DNA of 49,276 bases, taken from Candidatus Eiseniibacteriota bacterium. Lineage in GTDB: Bacteria > Eisenbacteria > RBG-16-71-46. Position 1 is the first letter of the stretch, and the number at the start of each line of letters is the position of its first letter. Where the stretch lies: positions 1 through 49,276 of the forward strand of contig JADLGX010000071.1 of NCBI GenBank assembly GCA_020849095.1. Direction: 5' to 3'. This document shows positions 1 to 7,546 of this stretch, in pieces. Under the pieces are notes generated by a model that ran no database searches, had not been told where the DNA came from, and saw only the letters and a list, made by a program, of their open reading frames with translations. The position numbers were made by a program, and so were the translations under genes.

Positions 1-5
1 CGACG

Positions 6-40
6 AAGCCGGCGGACCGAACGGGGTCCGCCGGCTTTTC
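6..40 (+). terminator. Rho-independent terminator of a gene left of the window
   Basis: A perfect 11-bp stem (8-18 with 25-35, loop 19-24), extended by two A-T pairs, is followed on the plus strand by TTTTC. The T run lies only on the plus-strand side, so it most likely ends a rightward gene located before position 1. The leftward amidase gene also ends here but has no U tract in its own direction. Confidence 0.75.
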
Positions 41-55
41 GATGGCCCTCGCGGA

Positions 56-1285
56 CTAGCGCCCGCCCGCCGTCGGCGCGGCGGCGCCGCGACTGGAGTC
101 CATGGGAGCTCCCAGCTGCACACCGGCCTTCCCGAAGTACGACACCACGCCGGCCGCGAGCTGCTTGCCCATGGCCTTCTGGAACGCGGGGTCCTTGAGG
201 AGCTTCACTTCGCGCGGGTTGTTGATGAAGGCGGTTTCCACCAGAACGCTGGGGAACTCGACCGACTTGAGCACGGCGAAACCGGCCTGCTTGATGCCGC
301 GCGATTCCACGCGCCGGTCGGCGGCGATGTGGTCGAGCAGCTCCTCGGCGAGCAGCTGGCTGCGCTCGAGCGCCGAGTTGCGCCGCACGTTGTAGAGCAC
401 ACCCACCACGTCGTCCTCGGCCTGCGCCGGGACACCGCCCACGAGGTCCGCCGCGTTCTCGATGTCGGCCAGGTCGCGGTCGGCGGCGTCGCTGGCACCC
501 TTGAGCGACAGGAAGAACACCTCGGTTCCGCTGCCGGCGCCACGGCGGCGGCTGGAGTTGCAGTGAATGCTGATGAACAGGTCGGCGCGCGACTGTTCCG
601 CGATCTTGAACCGGGTGCGCAGCGGAATGAAGAAGTCGCCGTCCCGCGTGAGCATGGCGCGCACGCCCGGCACCTTGTTGAGCTCGTCCGCGAGATTGCG
701 CGCCACGGCCAGCGTGACGTTCTTCTCGAGCACGCCGCCCGGACCGCGGGCGCCGGAGTCGTCGCCGCCGTGGCCGGCGTCGATGTAGACGAGCCGCACG
801 CGATCGCGGCGCTTGGCGGCGGCGATGGCGGCCAGACGGCGCGACTCGGCCGCCTGCGCGTTCGCGCCCGTCACGTCCACGACGATGCGGTAGGGCTTGT
901 CCTCGGACGGCGGCAGCGCGAATGCGCGAAAAGTGCCGCCGGGAGGCATGACGATGGTGAAGCGCACACCCGTGGGATCGAACTCGACGTGGACGGAATC
1001 CACGGCGCTGTCGCGAACCGCCAGCGAGAGCGGCACGCCCGCGGCCGGAACGATGCCGGGCGCGCTGACGCGGACGACCATCTGCGCCGCGCTGCCCGAA
1101 TCCGGCATGACCGGCGCGACGGTCTCGGAGAAGTCGAAGACGATGCGCGTGCTCGCCGGGGCGGACCAGCTGCGCACGCCGGTGACGGCCAGCCCCGCGG
1201 GCGCGTCGGCGCGGGCGTCACGCGGCGCCGCCGCGAACACCGTGGCCATGAGGAGAACCAGGATCAGCCGTCCGATGCGCATCAT
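56..1285 (-). CDS. N-acetylmuramoyl-L-alanine amidase, AMIN + Amidase_3
   Basis: A secreted zinc amidase of the AmiC type that cleaves the amide bond between N-acetylmuramic acid and the stem peptide, used in cell separation and wall turnover. It has an N-terminal signal peptide (to about residue 26), an AMIN-like beta domain (about 35-130) and a C-terminal Amidase_3 domain. Zinc and catalytic residues are visible as DAGHGGDDSGA (near 172), VLEKN (near 186), SIHCNSS (near 240) and VETAFINNP (near 350). The start at 1285 (MMRIGRL) follows a GGAGTGGAG Shine-Dalgarno stretch; a start 18 bp upstream (MEGGVEMM) would spoil the signal peptide. It lies 85 bp downstream of the htrA-like gene on the same strand. 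Family assignment is secure; which amidase subtype it is remains unproven. Confidence 0.93.
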   Translation of the reverse strand: MMRIGRLILVLLMATVFAAAPRDARADAPAGLAVTGVRSWSAPASTRIVFDFSETVAPVMPDSGSAAQMVVRVSAPGIVPAAGVPLSLAVRDSAVDSVHVEFDPTGVRFTIVMPPGGTFRAFALPPSEDKPYRIVVDVTGANAQAAESRRLAAIAAAKRRDRVRLVYIDAGHGGDDSGARGPGGVLEKNVTLAVARNLADELNKVPGVRAMLTRDGDFFIPLRTRFKIAEQSRADLFISIHCNSSRRRGAGSGTEVFFLSLKGASDAADRDLADIENAADLVGGVPAQAEDDVVGVLYNVRRNSALERSQLLAEELLDHIAADRRVESRGIKQAGFAVLKSVEFPSVLVETAFINNPREVKLLKDPAFQKAMGKQLAAGVVSYFGKAGVQLGAPMDSSRGAAAPTAGGR

Positions 1286-1310
1286 CTCCACTCCGCCTTC
1301 CATGGCGTGA

Positions 1311-1337
1311 CGGGAGGCGGCCCTTGGCCACCTCCCG
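1311..1337 (-). terminator. Hairpin between the htrA-like and amidase genes
   Basis: Seven GC-rich pairs, one C.A position, then four pairs and a 3-nt loop. The C.A position reads as a G.U wobble only in minus-strand RNA, supporting function in the leftward transcript. No U tract follows, so it may be an RNA-stabilising or partial terminator element rather than a strong terminator. Confidence 0.4.
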
Positions 1338-1370
1338 CCCGATCGCCTGCTTCTTGTACCGTCGCGACTG

Positions 1371-2849
1371 CTACTTGTCGAGGCGGAACGTGATGTACTG
1401 GCCGCTGCCGTTGCGGTTGAGGAACAGAACGGCCGGCCGGCCCGCGCGCTTCTGGGCGTTCATCAAGCGCGCGAACGTCTCGCTGTCCTTCACGGGAGTC
1501 TGGCCCACCTGCTCGATCACGTCGCCGGGCTGGATGCCGCGCTCGTCCGCGGGGCTTCCCTCCTCGACATCCGTCACGATCACTCCGGACTCGAGCTTGA
1601 GCTTGCTCAGTTCGAGCTCGCGCAGGTCGCGGACGGTGAGACCGCCGAGCGCCGCCTTGTCGTCCGCCGCTTCGGCCGGCTCCGCCGCGGCCGTGTTGTC
1701 GGCGCGGTCCTTGAGCGTGACCGAGAACGGCATGCGCTTGCCGCCGCGCAGCACGACCAGGTTGACCTTCGTCCCGGCAGGGGTATCGGCCACCTTGAGG
1801 CGCAGCTTCTGCATGTCGGCGACCGCCTGCCCCTCGTACTCCACGATGATGTCGTTGCGCTGCAGCCCGGCGCGGGCGGCCGGCGTGTCGTCCATGACGC
1901 GCTGGATGAGCACGCCCTGCTGGCCGGCAAGGCCGAAGCCGTCCGCCATCTCGGGGGTCATCTCGGCCAGGAGCACGCCCAACATGGCGCGCTTGACCGT
2001 GCCGTGCGCCACCAGCTGCTCGGCGACGTGCTTGGCCAGGTTGATGGGCACCGCGAAGCCGATGCCCTGGCCGCTGGTGTTGATGGCGGTGTTGATGCCG
2101 ATGACCTCGCCGCGGATGTTGCAGAGCGGGCCGCCGGAGTTGCCGAAGTTGATGGACGCATCCGTCTGGATGAAGTCCTGGTACTCCGGCGTGCCGCCGA
2201 AGATGTTGAGGTTCGTGCGCCCCTGCGCGCTCACGATGCCCACGGTGACCGAGCCGCGAAGCTCGCCCAGCGGGTTGCCGATCGCGATGGCCCAGTCGCC
2301 CACGCGCAACCGCTCGGAGTCGCCCAGCGGCAGGTAGGGAAGCCCCTTGCCCTCGATCTTGATGACGGCCACGTCGGTCTCGGGATCGGCGCCCACGACG
2401 CGCGCCTTGAACGTGCGGCGGTCGTTGAGCGTGACGTTGATCTCGTCGGCGTCACGAACGACGTGGTTGTTCGTCATGATGTTGCCGCTGGGATCGATCA
2501 GGAAACCCGAGCCCGAGGACGGGACACGCTGCTGGCGCCGGCCGCCACCGTTCTCACCGAAGAAGCGGCGCATGAACTCGTCGTTCGGATCGTCGGACGC
2601 CGCGCTCTTCTTGCGGACGTCGATGAAGACCACGGCGGGCAGCGCCTTTTCGACGACGCCCACGAACGGACTCTCGGGCAGCGGTGCCGTGTTCGTGACG
2701 GCCGCCAGCTGGGCGCTCGTCGCATTCGAGTTGCGCTGCAAGCCGAGCCCGGCGCTGAGGCCGAGGCCGAGAACGACACCCGCCATGATCAGTGCAGCAG
2801 CGCCGATGAAATAGCTGCGGGGACGAACTACCGACCTTCCGTCCATCAT
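1371..2849 (-). CDS. HtrA/DegP-family periplasmic serine protease with two PDZ domains
   Basis: An envelope quality-control protease/chaperone. The 492-residue product begins with an uncleaved-type membrane segment (about residues 12-32), followed by a trypsin-like domain with the full triad: His in NNHVVRDADE (near 126), Asp in DPETDVAVIK (near 158) and Ser in FGNSGGPLCN (near 237). Two PDZ domains follow (about 285-375 and 410-490). Length and order match DegP/DegQ/MucD. The Shine-Dalgarno GGGAGGAG sits 3 nt before the first ATG and 6 nt before the second (2846), so 2846 is an equally good start. A short ORF ends with an ATGA overlap at the start codon. The N-terminal anchor suggests a membrane-tethered rather than freely periplasmic enzyme. 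Confidence 0.95.
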   Translation of the reverse strand: MMDGRSVVRPRSYFIGAAALIMAGVVLGLGLSAGLGLQRNSNATSAQLAAVTNTAPLPESPFVGVVEKALPAVVFIDVRKKSAASDDPNDEFMRRFFGENGGGRRQQRVPSSGSGFLIDPSGNIMTNNHVVRDADEINVTLNDRRTFKARVVGADPETDVAVIKIEGKGLPYLPLGDSERLRVGDWAIAIGNPLGELRGSVTVGIVSAQGRTNLNIFGGTPEYQDFIQTDASINFGNSGGPLCNIRGEVIGINTAINTSGQGIGFAVPINLAKHVAEQLVAHGTVKRAMLGVLLAEMTPEMADGFGLAGQQGVLIQRVMDDTPAARAGLQRNDIIVEYEGQAVADMQKLRLKVADTPAGTKVNLVVLRGGKRMPFSVTLKDRADNTAAAEPAEAADDKAALGGLTVRDLRELELSKLKLESGVIVTDVEEGSPADERGIQPGDVIEQVGQTPVKDSETFARLMNAQKRAGRPAVLFLNRNGSGQYITFRLDK

Positions 2850-3125
2850 GCTCCTCCCAAGGGTGGGTTCTTCCTGCCAGTCAACCGCGCGCTCCGCGGG
2901 GGAGGCATCGCGATCCGGATGGGCCGGCGAGAGTAGGGCGTCCCGACTCCGCCGGTAGTCACACTGCGGTAAAACTTCGTGCGAGGGCGATGCCCTCGCA
3001 CGTTCAGACGAACGATCGCTCCCGTGAGTGCGTTCGAAGCGTCAGACGCGGCGAATGCCGGGATGGTTGCGCCCGGGGGCGCGAACCTTGAGAAGCCTTG
3101 ACGGTGGGCCACCGGCGAAGGCGGG
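2850..3125. other. Divergent intergenic region, htrA-like and lpxH
   Basis: No convincing independent gene. It holds a perfect 11-bp hairpin at 2978-3002 (loop GAT), followed in the minus direction by GAAGTTTT, so it could attenuate leftward transcription into the protease gene. A 20-codon minus-strand ORF (2846-2908) beginning MPPPRSAR contains the protease gene's Shine-Dalgarno and its stop overlaps the start as ATGA. I could not place a convincing promoter for the protease. Confidence 0.45.
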
Positions 3126-3156
3126 TTGGCGCCGGTACGGCGCCTCGCCTTAGACT
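3126..3156 (+). promoter_or_regulatory. Promoter of lpxH, predicted leaderless
   Basis: TTGGCG (3126-3131), a 19-nt spacer and TAGACT (3151-3156). The -10 ends 8 nt before the ATG at 3165, so transcription should begin at or within a base or two of the start codon. No Shine-Dalgarno is present. Confidence 0.5.
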
Positions 3157-3164
3157 GCCCGCCC

Positions 3165-3905
3165 ATGCCTGCCGGTTCGATCATCTTCCTGTCGGATGCC
3201 CATCTCGGAGCGGAGCCGCCGGAGCGCGAGGCGGCACGGACCGCCCGCCTGCACGGACTCCTCGAGTCCCTGCCCGGCCGGGCTTCCTCCCTCTTTATCG
3301 TCGGGGACCTCTTCGATTTTTGGTTCGAATATGGGACCGCCATCCCGCGCCGGCTTTTTCCCACCCTGGCGGCGCTGGACCGGGTCCGCCGGGCCGGGAT
3401 CCCGATCACCTACCTGAACGGCAATCACGACTTCTACCTGGGCACGTTCCTGCACGAAACACTGGGAATCCGCACGGTGGATGGGGCCGTGACCGTGGAG
3501 GAGCAGGGCCGCCGGTTGTGGCTTCACCACGGGGACGGCCTGATCGGCGGCGACAACGGCTACAAGTTCCTGCGCGGGATCCTGCGCCATCCGGCCAGCA
3601 TTCGAATGTACGGCTGGCTGCATCCGGACCTGGGTATTCCGCTGGCGCTGGGCGTCTCGGGCCTGTCGCGCCATTCGCGCGAAGACCGGCCGCCCGACAC
3701 CGGACGGCTGTGGCGCGAGATCGCCGAGCCGCGCTTCCGGGAGGGCTACGACGGTGTGCTCATCGGTCACTTTCACCAGGCCGTGGACCGCTCCGAAGGC
3801 GGCAGGCAGTTCCTGGTGCTGGGCGACTGGATCGAGCACTTCACGTACGCCGAGCTGAAGGACGGCCGGCTGTCGCTGAAAGTCTGGCCCGAGGGCGGCG
3901 AATAG
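3165..3905 (+). CDS. lpxH: UDP-2,3-diacylglucosamine diphosphatase
   Basis: A calcineurin-like metallophosphoesterase that hydrolyses UDP-2,3-diacylglucosamine to lipid X at the cytoplasmic face of the inner membrane, in lipid A synthesis. The 246-residue product carries the LpxH metal motifs in order: FLSDAHLG, FIVGDLFDFWFEYG, YLNGNHDFYLG, WLHHGDGL and GHFHQAV near the end. Length matches E. coli LpxH (about 240). The ATG at 3165 was chosen because the protein should begin just before IIFLSDAHLG and a TAGACT -10 lies 8 nt upstream; an ATG-initiated extension would add 13 uncharacteristic residues. It converges with the PorV-like gene across 17 bp. Its presence supports a diderm making lipid A. 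Confidence 0.93.
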   Translation: MPAGSIIFLSDAHLGAEPPEREAARTARLHGLLESLPGRASSLFIVGDLFDFWFEYGTAIPRRLFPTLAALDRVRRAGIPITYLNGNHDFYLGTFLHETLGIRTVDGAVTVEEQGRRLWLHHGDGLIGGDNGYKFLRGILRHPASIRMYGWLHPDLGIPLALGVSGLSRHSREDRPPDTGRLWREIAEPRFREGYDGVLIGHFHQAVDRSEGGRQFLVLGDWIEHFTYAELKDGRLSLKVWPEGGE

Positions 3906-3922
3906 CGGCCCCTCGCGAAGGC

Positions 3923-4840
3923 TCAGAACTGGGCGCCGAACGAGAAGCGGTGCGTGTCGCCCAGGTCGAGCTTGGACGGGACCCACGCGTAGTCCACGTT
4001 CGTGAGCCGGAAGCGATAGCCGACGCCCATGCTGAAGTTGGCGATGTCGTCACCCTGGCGCAGTCCCATGCGCAACGATGCGCCCGTGCTCGAGCGCAGT
4101 TCGCCGCCCATCGCGACGACGCCCTGCCGGCCGCGCGTGAAGCGCGTGTCGAGCGCCAGGGCGGCGCCGAGCCCGCGCGCGAGCGTGCGATCCCACGCGA
4201 CACCGCCCTGCACCGCCGCCGGCAGCGAGACGTCCGCGCCGCGCTGGCCGTCGATGACGTAGTTGGCCGCGGGGCCGAGATGCTGCGCCATGAGCGCGAG
4301 CCGCACACCGGGCAGGCGAAGCGGGTTCCAGGTGACGCCGGCGCCGCCGCTCCACGTGGTCGCGGCCTCGCTGGCGATGCGCTCGCGCACGGCCTGCGCG
4401 CCGAATCCGACGCGGACGCGCTCGCCGACCGCGCGGCCGTAGCCGAGCATGAACTCGAGGTCGTGCGAGCCGAACGAGCCGATCAGGTTGCCGAGTTCGT
4501 CGCGCTCCTCGATGGGCTGCGAGTACATGGTGCGCACCGAACCCGAGAGCCCGCCGCCCATGAGCTGGCCGGCCATCGCGAACTGGTCGTGCTTGAGTCC
4601 CTCGAAGCTCTCGACGTGCGTGGCGCTGATCTGGGTGCCGCGCACGCCCGCCAGCCCGGCCGGATTCCAGAATGCCGCCTCGGCGCCGTCCGCCACCGCG
4701 CTGTAGGCGCCGCCCATCGCGGCCGCGCGCGCGCCCGCGGGAACCTCGAGGAACGCGAAACCCGAAGGGGTGGCGTGACCGGCGGAACCGGTGAGGGCGA
4801 TCGCGAGTGCGAGGCACGCGGCGAGGCGGAGTCGGGACAC
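3923..4840 (-). CDS. PorV/UPF0164-family outer-membrane beta-barrel protein
   Basis: A 305-residue exported protein with a signal peptide (residues 1-23, ending in GHA) and the family signature GARAAAMGGAYSAVADGAEAAFWNPAGLA near the mature N-terminus, followed by alternating amphipathic strands and a C-terminal Phe (FSFGAQF), as expected for a Bam-inserted barrel. In Bacteroidetes, PorV relatives act in type IX secretion; many FCB genomes carry UPF0164 members of unknown role, so a secretion function is only inferred here. The start is GTG at 4840, with AGGAGA 8-9 nt upstream; longer reading frames upstream lack coding character. It lies downstream of the DUF4384 gene, separated by a terminator. 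Confidence 0.82.
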   Translation of the reverse strand: MSRLRLAACLALAIALTGSAGHATPSGFAFLEVPAGARAAAMGGAYSAVADGAEAAFWNPAGLAGVRGTQISATHVESFEGLKHDQFAMAGQLMGGGLSGSVRTMYSQPIEERDELGNLIGSFGSHDLEFMLGYGRAVGERVRVGFGAQAVRERIASEAATTWSGGAGVTWNPLRLPGVRLALMAQHLGPAANYVIDGQRGADVSLPAAVQGGVAWDRTLARGLGAALALDTRFTRGRQGVVAMGGELRSSTGASLRMGLRQGDDIANFSMGVGYRFRLTNVDYAWVPSKLDLGDTHRFSFGAQF

Positions 4841-4874
4841 GCGGGGAGTCTCCTGCAGGCTCGTGGCACAAAGG

Positions 4875-4903
4875 CGACGGGGCCGGTCGCTCCGACCCCG
4901 TCG
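4875..4903 (-). terminator. Terminator after the DUF4384 gene
   Basis: Outer 8-bp GC stem (4875-4882 with 4896-4903), one mismatch, and 3 inner pairs around a 5-nt loop. In the minus direction it is followed by GCCTTTGTG. It sits between the DUF4384 gene and the PorV-like gene, both leftward. Confidence 0.5.
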
Positions 4904-4949
4904 TCCGTTCATTCGGCAGGCGGCAGTATAACCATCAGCCGCCCGCGGT

Positions 4950-6347
4950 TCAGTTGCCGCCGCGATTCGATCCCTTGCCCTCGGAGGACTTGGACGGCCT
5001 GGAGGGCGCCGGCGCAGGCGGTGCGGGCGCGGGATCGGCACGGCGTTCTTCCTTCTTGGGCGGATCGACGCGCGGCGGCTCGGAGCGGCGCTCCTCGCGC
5101 GCGGGCGGCGGCGAACTGGGCTGCTGCGGCTTGGACCTCTCCCCACCCTGCTCACGCGGAGGAGGGGAATAGTCCGGCTTGGAACGGCCGCGGTCGCCCG
5201 ACGAGCCTCCCTGTGCCGGGTTGTAGGGCTTGCGAGGCGCGGGCGCGACTTCGCGCGCGGGCTTTCCGACCGGCGTGGCCGTTCCCTTACCCCCGCCGTT
5301 GAGCACGGGCTTGCCCGTTCCGTCGGGCCGGGTCACCCGGCCGACCGGCATGGGGCGCGTGTCGGAATACTTTCCTCCGCTCGGGGCGATGTAGCCCGGA
5401 GGAGGAGACAGCGCGGGGTTCCACGGCTTCTCGGAGGGCGGCACGTAGCCCGGAGGCGGCGGCGTCTTGTAGCGGGTCGGAGGACCGCCCCACAGGTTCT
5501 CGCGATCGCGATGACCGTCCCACGAGGACCAGCGCGAGTGGTCGTCGTACCAGGGCTGCCAGTGCGGCGGGCAGTCGTGGCGGACGACGTAGTAGTAGTA
5601 AGGAACGTGGCCGCTCCACATGGTCGGGCCCCACGCCCAGTTCCAGTTGACGCGGAAGTCGAACACGCTGCACTGCGAGTAGTAAGGGTCGAACCCGTCC
5701 CACCAGGCCCACTGGCCGCTGCGGTGGCAGTCCGAGCACAGGTAGCGCGGATAGCGCACCTCGTGCCCCACGTAGTACGAGGCGTATGACGTGGCGAACA
5801 GGTCGGGATCGGAAGTGCTCGCGAGCACGCGGCGGCGGATGCGCTCCATGGCGACCATCGGGTCGCCGACCACCGCGCCGTTCTCGTCGAAGCCCTCTTC
5901 CTCGGCGTGGGCGTCTTCGTAGCCGATGCTCTCGCCCTGGGGGTCGAACGGGCGCAGGTACCACGGCAGGTCGCGGAAGGGCTCACGCGATGCGATGGCG
6001 ACCAGGAAACCCTGTCCCACCGTCTTGTCCATCACCAGCTCGTAGCGCGAGCCCTCTTCGGGCAGCCGGTAGGTGCGGCGGCCGTCCACGACCACGGCGC
6101 TGCGTCGCCAGGGATAGAGCACGGAGATACGTCCATCGGCGTCGATTTCGTACACGAGCAGGTAGGCGTCGTCGGTCGTGCGCACCTTCACCTGCAGCGC
6201 TTCGCCGGGCTCGTAGACCGCATCGTCACCGCGGTCGGTCCAGACTTCGACTCCGAGCGCGCGTCCGCGCGCCGAAGCGGGGCCGGACACCACCAGGACT
6301 GCGAGCGCCAGAAGCGCTCCCACCATCCACCTGTGCGTGCGAATCAT
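4950..6347 (-). CDS. Exported DUF4384-domain protein with a proline-rich tail
   Basis: A 465-residue protein: signal peptide (1-27, ends ASA), then a DUF4384-like beta domain (about 30-135; VEVWTDRGDDAVYEPGE and AYLLVYEIDADGRISVLYPW are characteristic). A central Tyr/Trp-rich region follows (about 190-300), containing a CSDCH sequence and a further Cys. The last 160 residues are disordered Pro/Arg/Lys/Ser-rich sequence (PPPPGYVPPSEKPW, PPAREERRSEPP), suggesting a wall- or periplasm-spanning tail. The ATG at 6347 has GGGAGA upstream. DUF4384 proteins are often found with stress or kinase-linked envelope systems; the specific role is unknown. The CSDCH matches a c-type heme motif, but a single occurrence in a non-cytochrome context is weak evidence. 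Confidence 0.75.
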   Translation of the reverse strand: MIRTHRWMVGALLALAVLVVSGPASARGRALGVEVWTDRGDDAVYEPGEALQVKVRTTDDAYLLVYEIDADGRISVLYPWRRSAVVVDGRRTYRLPEEGSRYELVMDKTVGQGFLVAIASREPFRDLPWYLRPFDPQGESIGYEDAHAEEEGFDENGAVVGDPMVAMERIRRRVLASTSDPDLFATSYASYYVGHEVRYPRYLCSDCHRSGQWAWWDGFDPYYSQCSVFDFRVNWNWAWGPTMWSGHVPYYYYVVRHDCPPHWQPWYDDHSRWSSWDGHRDRENLWGGPPTRYKTPPPPGYVPPSEKPWNPALSPPPGYIAPSGGKYSDTRPMPVGRVTRPDGTGKPVLNGGGKGTATPVGKPAREVAPAPRKPYNPAQGGSSGDRGRSKPDYSPPPREQGGERSKPQQPSSPPPAREERRSEPPRVDPPKKEERRADPAPAPPAPAPSRPSKSSEGKGSNRGGN

Positions 6348-6435
6348 GACCCACTCTCCCGTGAGAAGCCCCGAACCGGTGCTGGCCGGGGCGGTCGCCA
6401 TGGGGAAGTACCCCGAACGGCGTCCGGCTATTCCC

Positions 6436-6484
6436 GGGATTTTCGCCCGGCGGCCTGAGCGTAGCGCAGCCGGGCGGAAGTCCC
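6436..6484. repeat. Long imperfect inverted repeat between two leftward genes
   Basis: 16-nt arms (6436-6451 and 6469-6484) pair along their full length if two T-G positions are allowed. Those two positions are wobble pairs in plus-strand RNA and C.A mismatches in minus-strand RNA. No U tract follows in either direction, so this is not an ordinary terminator for the leftward lipoprotein gene. Confidence 0.5.
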
Positions 6485-6498
6485 CATGCTCATCTGGT

Positions 6499-7317
6499 TC
6501 AGCGCAGCCAGGCGATCGGCCGTGCGGCGCCGGCTTCCTCGCCCGCGGCCTGCCGGGCGCGCAGTTCGCCGTTGCCGGCCGCGGTCTGGTAGGCCCAGTC
6601 GAAGACCGCGAACGAACCGGTCAGGCCGGTGACGCGGAACTTGGCGTAGTGATTGTCGCGAGTCCAGACCACGTAGCAGTGGCCGGGGATCAGCTCGACC
6701 GTCCCCGTGGGCGACCAGCCGGCTGCCGGGGCGTAGTCGATCACGTCGAGCGAGCTGGCGTAGCCCATGTCCTGGATGTCGGTCGCCCCGTCGCGGGCGA
6801 ACATCTGGTGCACGCTGCCGTTGTACCCGAAGAAGATGTCAGTCTGCACGTCGTCCGAGTTGCGCGCGATGGCGGACGAGAAGTCCCAGCCCGCGCCGCT
6901 GGTCGAGGTGACGAAGTTGCCGATCGTCGCGCCCGAGCCGGCCGGCCGCGAGGTGTCGAAGATGTCCTCGGGAGTCAGCTGGCTTTCGTTGCCGGCCGCG
7001 TCCACGGCAGCCACGGCGTAGTAACGCGTCGCGCCATTGGTCAGCCCGCTCACCACGAACGCGGTGCCCGTGGCGGTGCCGATGCGGTCGTAGGGGCAGG
7101 TCGCGCCGCTCGCGCACGTGGAGGAGTAGACGCGGTAGCCCACCACGTCGCCTTCGGTGTTGGCGAGCCAGCGGAGCGTGACCTGCGCGTCACCGGTGAC
7201 GCTGTACAGGCCGCGCGGGGCGGCAGGCGGGTGCACGTCGCGAGGAGCGGTGGTGTCTTCGCAGCCGGCGACGGCGAATGCGAGAAGGGCGAGCACTGCG
7301 ATCATCGAGCGACGCAT
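6499..7317 (-). CDS. Lipoprotein with a fibronectin type III domain
   Basis: 272 residues. A lipoprotein signal peptide (MRRSMIAVLALLAFAVAGC, lipobox VAGC, Cys19) is followed by an FN3-like domain (about 32-120; PPAAPRGLYSVTGDAQVTLRW through TRYYAVAAVDAAGNES). The C-terminal domain (about 135-260) contains GHCYVVWTRDNHYAKFRV and FDWAYQTAAGN, loosely reminiscent of HmuY-like lipoproteins; that resemblance is a guess. The ATG has a near-ideal AGGAGGT Shine-Dalgarno. It is the best sigma-54 target in the window, with a consensus site 44-58 bp upstream and a sigma-54 activator as the next upstream protein gene. Its substrate or partner cannot be read from the sequence. Confidence 0.8.
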   Translation of the reverse strand: MRRSMIAVLALLAFAVAGCEDTTAPRDVHPPAAPRGLYSVTGDAQVTLRWLANTEGDVVGYRVYSSTCASGATCPYDRIGTATGTAFVVSGLTNGATRYYAVAAVDAAGNESQLTPEDIFDTSRPAGSGATIGNFVTSTSGAGWDFSSAIARNSDDVQTDIFFGYNGSVHQMFARDGATDIQDMGYASSLDVIDYAPAAGWSPTGTVELIPGHCYVVWTRDNHYAKFRVTGLTGSFAVFDWAYQTAAGNGELRARQAAGEEAGAARPIAWLR

Positions 7318-7360
7318 GGGTTACCTCCTGAGGCCGTGAGGGTGGTCGTCCCAATGAAGG

Positions 7361-7375
7361 GCAACGCGCGTGCCA
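7361..7375 (-). promoter_or_regulatory. Consensus sigma-54 (-24/-12) promoter of the FN3 lipoprotein gene
   Basis: On the minus strand the sequence reads TGGCACG-CGCG-TTGC, identical to the sigma-54 consensus at every conserved position, with GG and GC separated by exactly 10 nt. Predicted transcription start is near 7349, giving a leader of about 30 nt that contains the Shine-Dalgarno. Confidence 0.85.
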
Positions 7376-7456
7376 TTTCCGCCCGCGACGCGATCCACGC
7401 AGGGGCTCACGCACGAAACCCTACGCCAAACGCCCTCTCGCAACGTCCCGGAGTGG

Positions 7457-7494
7457 AAAAGGAACCGCCGCCGGATGGTGTCCGGCGGCGGTTC
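7457..7494 (-). terminator. Strong minus-strand terminator
   Basis: A perfect 14-bp stem (7462-7475 with 7481-7494, 5-nt loop) is followed in the minus direction by C and TTTT. It insulates the lipoprotein promoter from transcription arriving from the structured RNA region upstream. Confidence 0.75.
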
Positions 7495-7546
7495 TGGTGT
7501 GCGTCACGGTCTCAGGTGTGCAAACCGCGCAACACCGGTGCTGCTG

